Positions 62,542 through 64,000 of a DNA stretch of 64,000 nt are shown here, piece after piece. Within the stretch, counting starts at the first letter, position 1. Each line of letters opens with the position of its first letter. This stretch comes from Gibbsiella quercinecans. GTDB lineage: Bacteria; Pseudomonadota; Gammaproteobacteria; Enterobacterales; Enterobacteriaceae. Under the pieces are notes generated by a model that saw nothing but the letters and a program-made list of their open reading frames with translations, made no database searches and had not been told where the DNA came from. The DNA lies in contig NZ_CP014136.1 of assembly GCF_002291425.1 (NCBI RefSeq), positions 3,968,001 through 4,032,000 on the forward strand, written 5' to 3'. The position numbers were made by a program, and so were the translations under genes.

Positions 62542-63842
62542 TGTATGAACCGGGCACATAGGTTACAGATCTGACCAGCCTCATAGGTAACGCATTTATT
62601 CTTTAATCAGCCCGGATTATACGATGGTTCTGTCTATCGTACCGGGCCAATACCAACTCCCCGAACCCTATTTCGTCCGTGTCATCGTCAACTTCTTTCA
62701 TCCACACCCATTCATACCTGAGGGCCTCCGATAGGAAGATTCGTCGGCCGTTGAACCATAAATCACCTTTCACTTCCACACGCAGTAACTTCGCCCCCTT
62801 TGGTACCGGCATCTCCTTTTGTGCCCCAGTATAAATCCGGGGGGAAGGACACCAGACTGATTGGGGCGTTTTTCCTCCCAGAGCCTTATGTGGCCGAACT
62901 TCATTAAATTCTTTTCTCCATGTGTTTAGCCATGTCTGTTGTTCCTCCAGAGAGGCAAATTTATGACACTGTTTCATTCCCTCTTTCATTGTTCTGTGCA
63001 TTCTTTCATGACGTCCATTCTCTGTCGGTTTCCCTGGGCGAATTCGCTCGGGAGTAACACCACATTTGATTAGCCAGATAGACATCTGGCTTAATCCCCA
63101 CAGCCCGGCACCGGCAAAAGGTGGACCGTTATCGGTGCGTAGAACCTGGGGCAAACCACATTCGTGGAAGACTCGCTCGAGGCAGGGAATGACAAATTTC
63201 CCATCGGGTAAATACGTGGCATCACAGGCAAGTACCATTCTGCTGTAGTTATCCGTCAGTGTGAAAGGATGACACCAACGTCCGGTTGTATGGGTGAACT
63301 TGCCTTTGAAATCCGCGCTCCAGACATCATTTGGCTGGTTTATCTTATGGAGCACATAAGACCGTTTGGGTTTGTATTTCAATCGATTACGTTTTTTTGT
63401 CAGGCCATGGATCTTAAATATGCCCCCAATAGTACTGGCAGCGGGCACATCCGAAACATCCATATTCAAAAGTAATTGTCTTATCTTTTCCGGGCCCCAT
63501 GTAGGGTGCTGCTGTTTCTTCTCAAGAAGCAATTCCACCGTTGGCAGCGGTATGGAAAGTTGATGATGGCGAGCTCGGGAATGGTCAGAAAGAGAGGAAA
63601 TATCATCAGGAGAAAATCGGGACAGCCACTTATAGCCAGTTTTGCGACTAATGTTGAAACGGCGGCATAGCTCAGCGACAGAAGTATCGCCCTTCAGACA
63701 AGCGGTGACAAATTGCAAACGTTGCATGGTAACACTCTCAGGCCAAGGCACAGTAAACCTCCCTATCTCGTTAACTGTGCCAGTTATAACCTGTTACCCA
63801 TGTGCCCGGTGTAAAGTGTTACCCATGTGCCCGGTTCATACA
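62542..63842 (-). mobile_element. IS481-family insertion sequence, apparently complete
   Basis: About 1.3 kb bounded by inverted repeats that begin TGTATGAACCGGGCACAT on both ends (left GGGCACATAGGTTACAG, right GGGCACATGGGTAACAC on the complement). The right end also has a second internal copy of the CCGGGCACATGGGTAACA motif. GCCC at 62538-62541 and 63843-63846 is a probable 4-bp target duplication. One intact transposase gene, minus strand. The insertion lies in the loop of a GTTAGGGG/CCCCTAAC hairpin. Confidence 0.85.
62603..63751 (-). CDS. IS481-family transposase
   Basis: Protein of 382 residues. GTG start at 63751 with a strong GGGAGG site six bases before. N-terminal helix-turn-helix (TSVAELCRRFNISRKTGYKW near residues 23-42), then an rve integrase core with the DDE acids in WSADFKGKF, VLRTDNGPPF and the Glu of ENGRHERMH. 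Full length without internal stops, so it may be active. It carries no passenger gene. Confidence 0.92.
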   Translation of the reverse strand: MPWPESVTMQRLQFVTACLKGDTSVAELCRRFNISRKTGYKWLSRFSPDDISSLSDHSRARHHQLSIPLPTVELLLEKKQQHPTWGPEKIRQLLLNMDVSDVPAASTIGGIFKIHGLTKKRNRLKYKPKRSYVLHKINQPNDVWSADFKGKFTHTTGRWCHPFTLTDNYSRMVLACDATYLPDGKFVIPCLERVFHECGLPQVLRTDNGPPFAGAGLWGLSQMSIWLIKCGVTPERIRPGKPTENGRHERMHRTMKEGMKQCHKFASLEEQQTWLNTWRKEFNEVRPHKALGGKTPQSVWCPSPRIYTGAQKEMPVPKGAKLLRVEVKGDLWFNGRRIFLSEALRYEWVWMKEVDDDTDEIGFGELVLARYDRQNHRIIRAD

Positions 63843-64000
63843 GCCCACGGCCCCTAACTCGGGCGCGAGCTACGGTGTTGCAAAAAGCCACGATATGATG
63901 GCGACCGAAACCCTCTCGGTCAGGGCAAAGAACGTTGCCGAAACCTGGCAACGGTGCCTTGCTCCGCAGCCCAAGATGCGCGCTAAACGTCAACACCCCC
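63843..64000. repeat. Hairpin-rich element, right part
   Basis: Continuation of the element at 62271-62541 beyond the insertion sequence. CCCCTAAC at 63851-63858 is the partner of 62526-62533. Further perfect stems: GACCGA/TCGGTC at 63903-63921 and CGTTGCC/GGCAACG at 63933-63953. No gene. The element may continue past the window. Confidence 0.5.

Noticed and set aside
62270-62584. Minus-strand frame of 104 codons at the left end of the IS
   Set aside because: Spans the inverted repeat and the hairpin chain, so it is accidental.
62216-64000. CRISPR array or tRNA-associated attachment site
   Set aside because: The repeated hairpins are not direct repeats with spacers, and no tRNA gene is visible.

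Overview
The window looks like accessory metabolic DNA from an enteric gamma-proteobacterium, most likely a Serratia-like member of the Enterobacterales. This rests on overall gene style, Enterobacterales-type palindromic intergenic repeats at 30.5 and 62.2 kb, and the density of LysR, LacI and DeoR regulators beside catabolic operons. The genus is an inference. I found no rRNA, tRNA or CRISPR. Nearly everything is uptake plus breakdown of small carbon, nitrogen or phosphorus sources, organised as regulator plus transporter plus enzymes.

0-5.3 kb: a minus-strand operon of 2,3-diaminopropionate ammonia-lyase, an M20 amidohydrolase and a truncated M24 peptidase, read divergently from an Lrp-type regulator; then a DeoR regulator divergent from a deoxyribonucleotidase. 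5.3-12 kb: two tandem paralogous LysR genes divergent from an aminotransferase, an atypical SDR, an RraA-like aldolase and an MHS-type symporter. 12-16.4 kb: LysR divergent from 5-oxoprolinase subunits PxpB and PxpC, followed by a DUF1445/D-glutamate cyclase-like protein and a DUF1737 protein; PxpA is missing here.

16.4-32.2 kb holds what reads as one catabolic island. Leftward are a flavin reductase, a fumarate-reductase-type flavoprotein and two MFS transporters. Rightward are a LysR regulator, a 6-oxocamphor-hydrolase-like beta-diketone hydrolase, a beta-keto acid cleavage enzyme (BKACE), a thiolase, both subunits of a 3-oxoacid CoA-transferase, an MFS transporter, a second thiolase and an OprB-like porin. 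Together they can be written as ring opening of a cyclic beta-diketone, cleavage of the resulting beta-keto acid to acetoacetate, CoA activation and thiolysis to acetyl-CoA. The substrate is unknown.

32.2-41 kb: an aldo/keto reductase; RpiR regulator divergent from a PTS EIICB and NanE (N-acetylmannosamine use); LysR divergent from a secreted SGNH esterase, an Old Yellow Enzyme and an MFS exporter.

41-53.6 kb: two ABC-import operons face each other. The plus-strand one (binding protein, two permeases, ATPase) ends in a metallo-beta-lactamase-fold hydrolase and a LacI regulator. The minus-strand one (double permease, ATPase, binding protein) ends in an unusual inositol-monophosphatase/dual-specificity-phosphatase fusion and a second, related LacI regulator. 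The two LacI genes overlap tail to tail, and both operons carry the same TTGCAC-N4-GTGCA-type palindrome upstream. This is the best candidate for an undescribed system: a co-regulated import-and-dephosphorylation pathway for an organophosphate.

53.8-58 kb: a three-gene EmrA/EmrB/NodT-type tripartite drug efflux operon. 58.6-62.2 kb: a DUF1493 protein, an AT-rich APH-fold kinase of foreign composition, a DUF2975 membrane protein with its XRE partner, and a PEP-mutase/isocitrate-lyase family enzyme. 62.2-64 kb: a truncated palindromic repeat, then a chain of hairpins split by an intact IS481-family insertion sequence.
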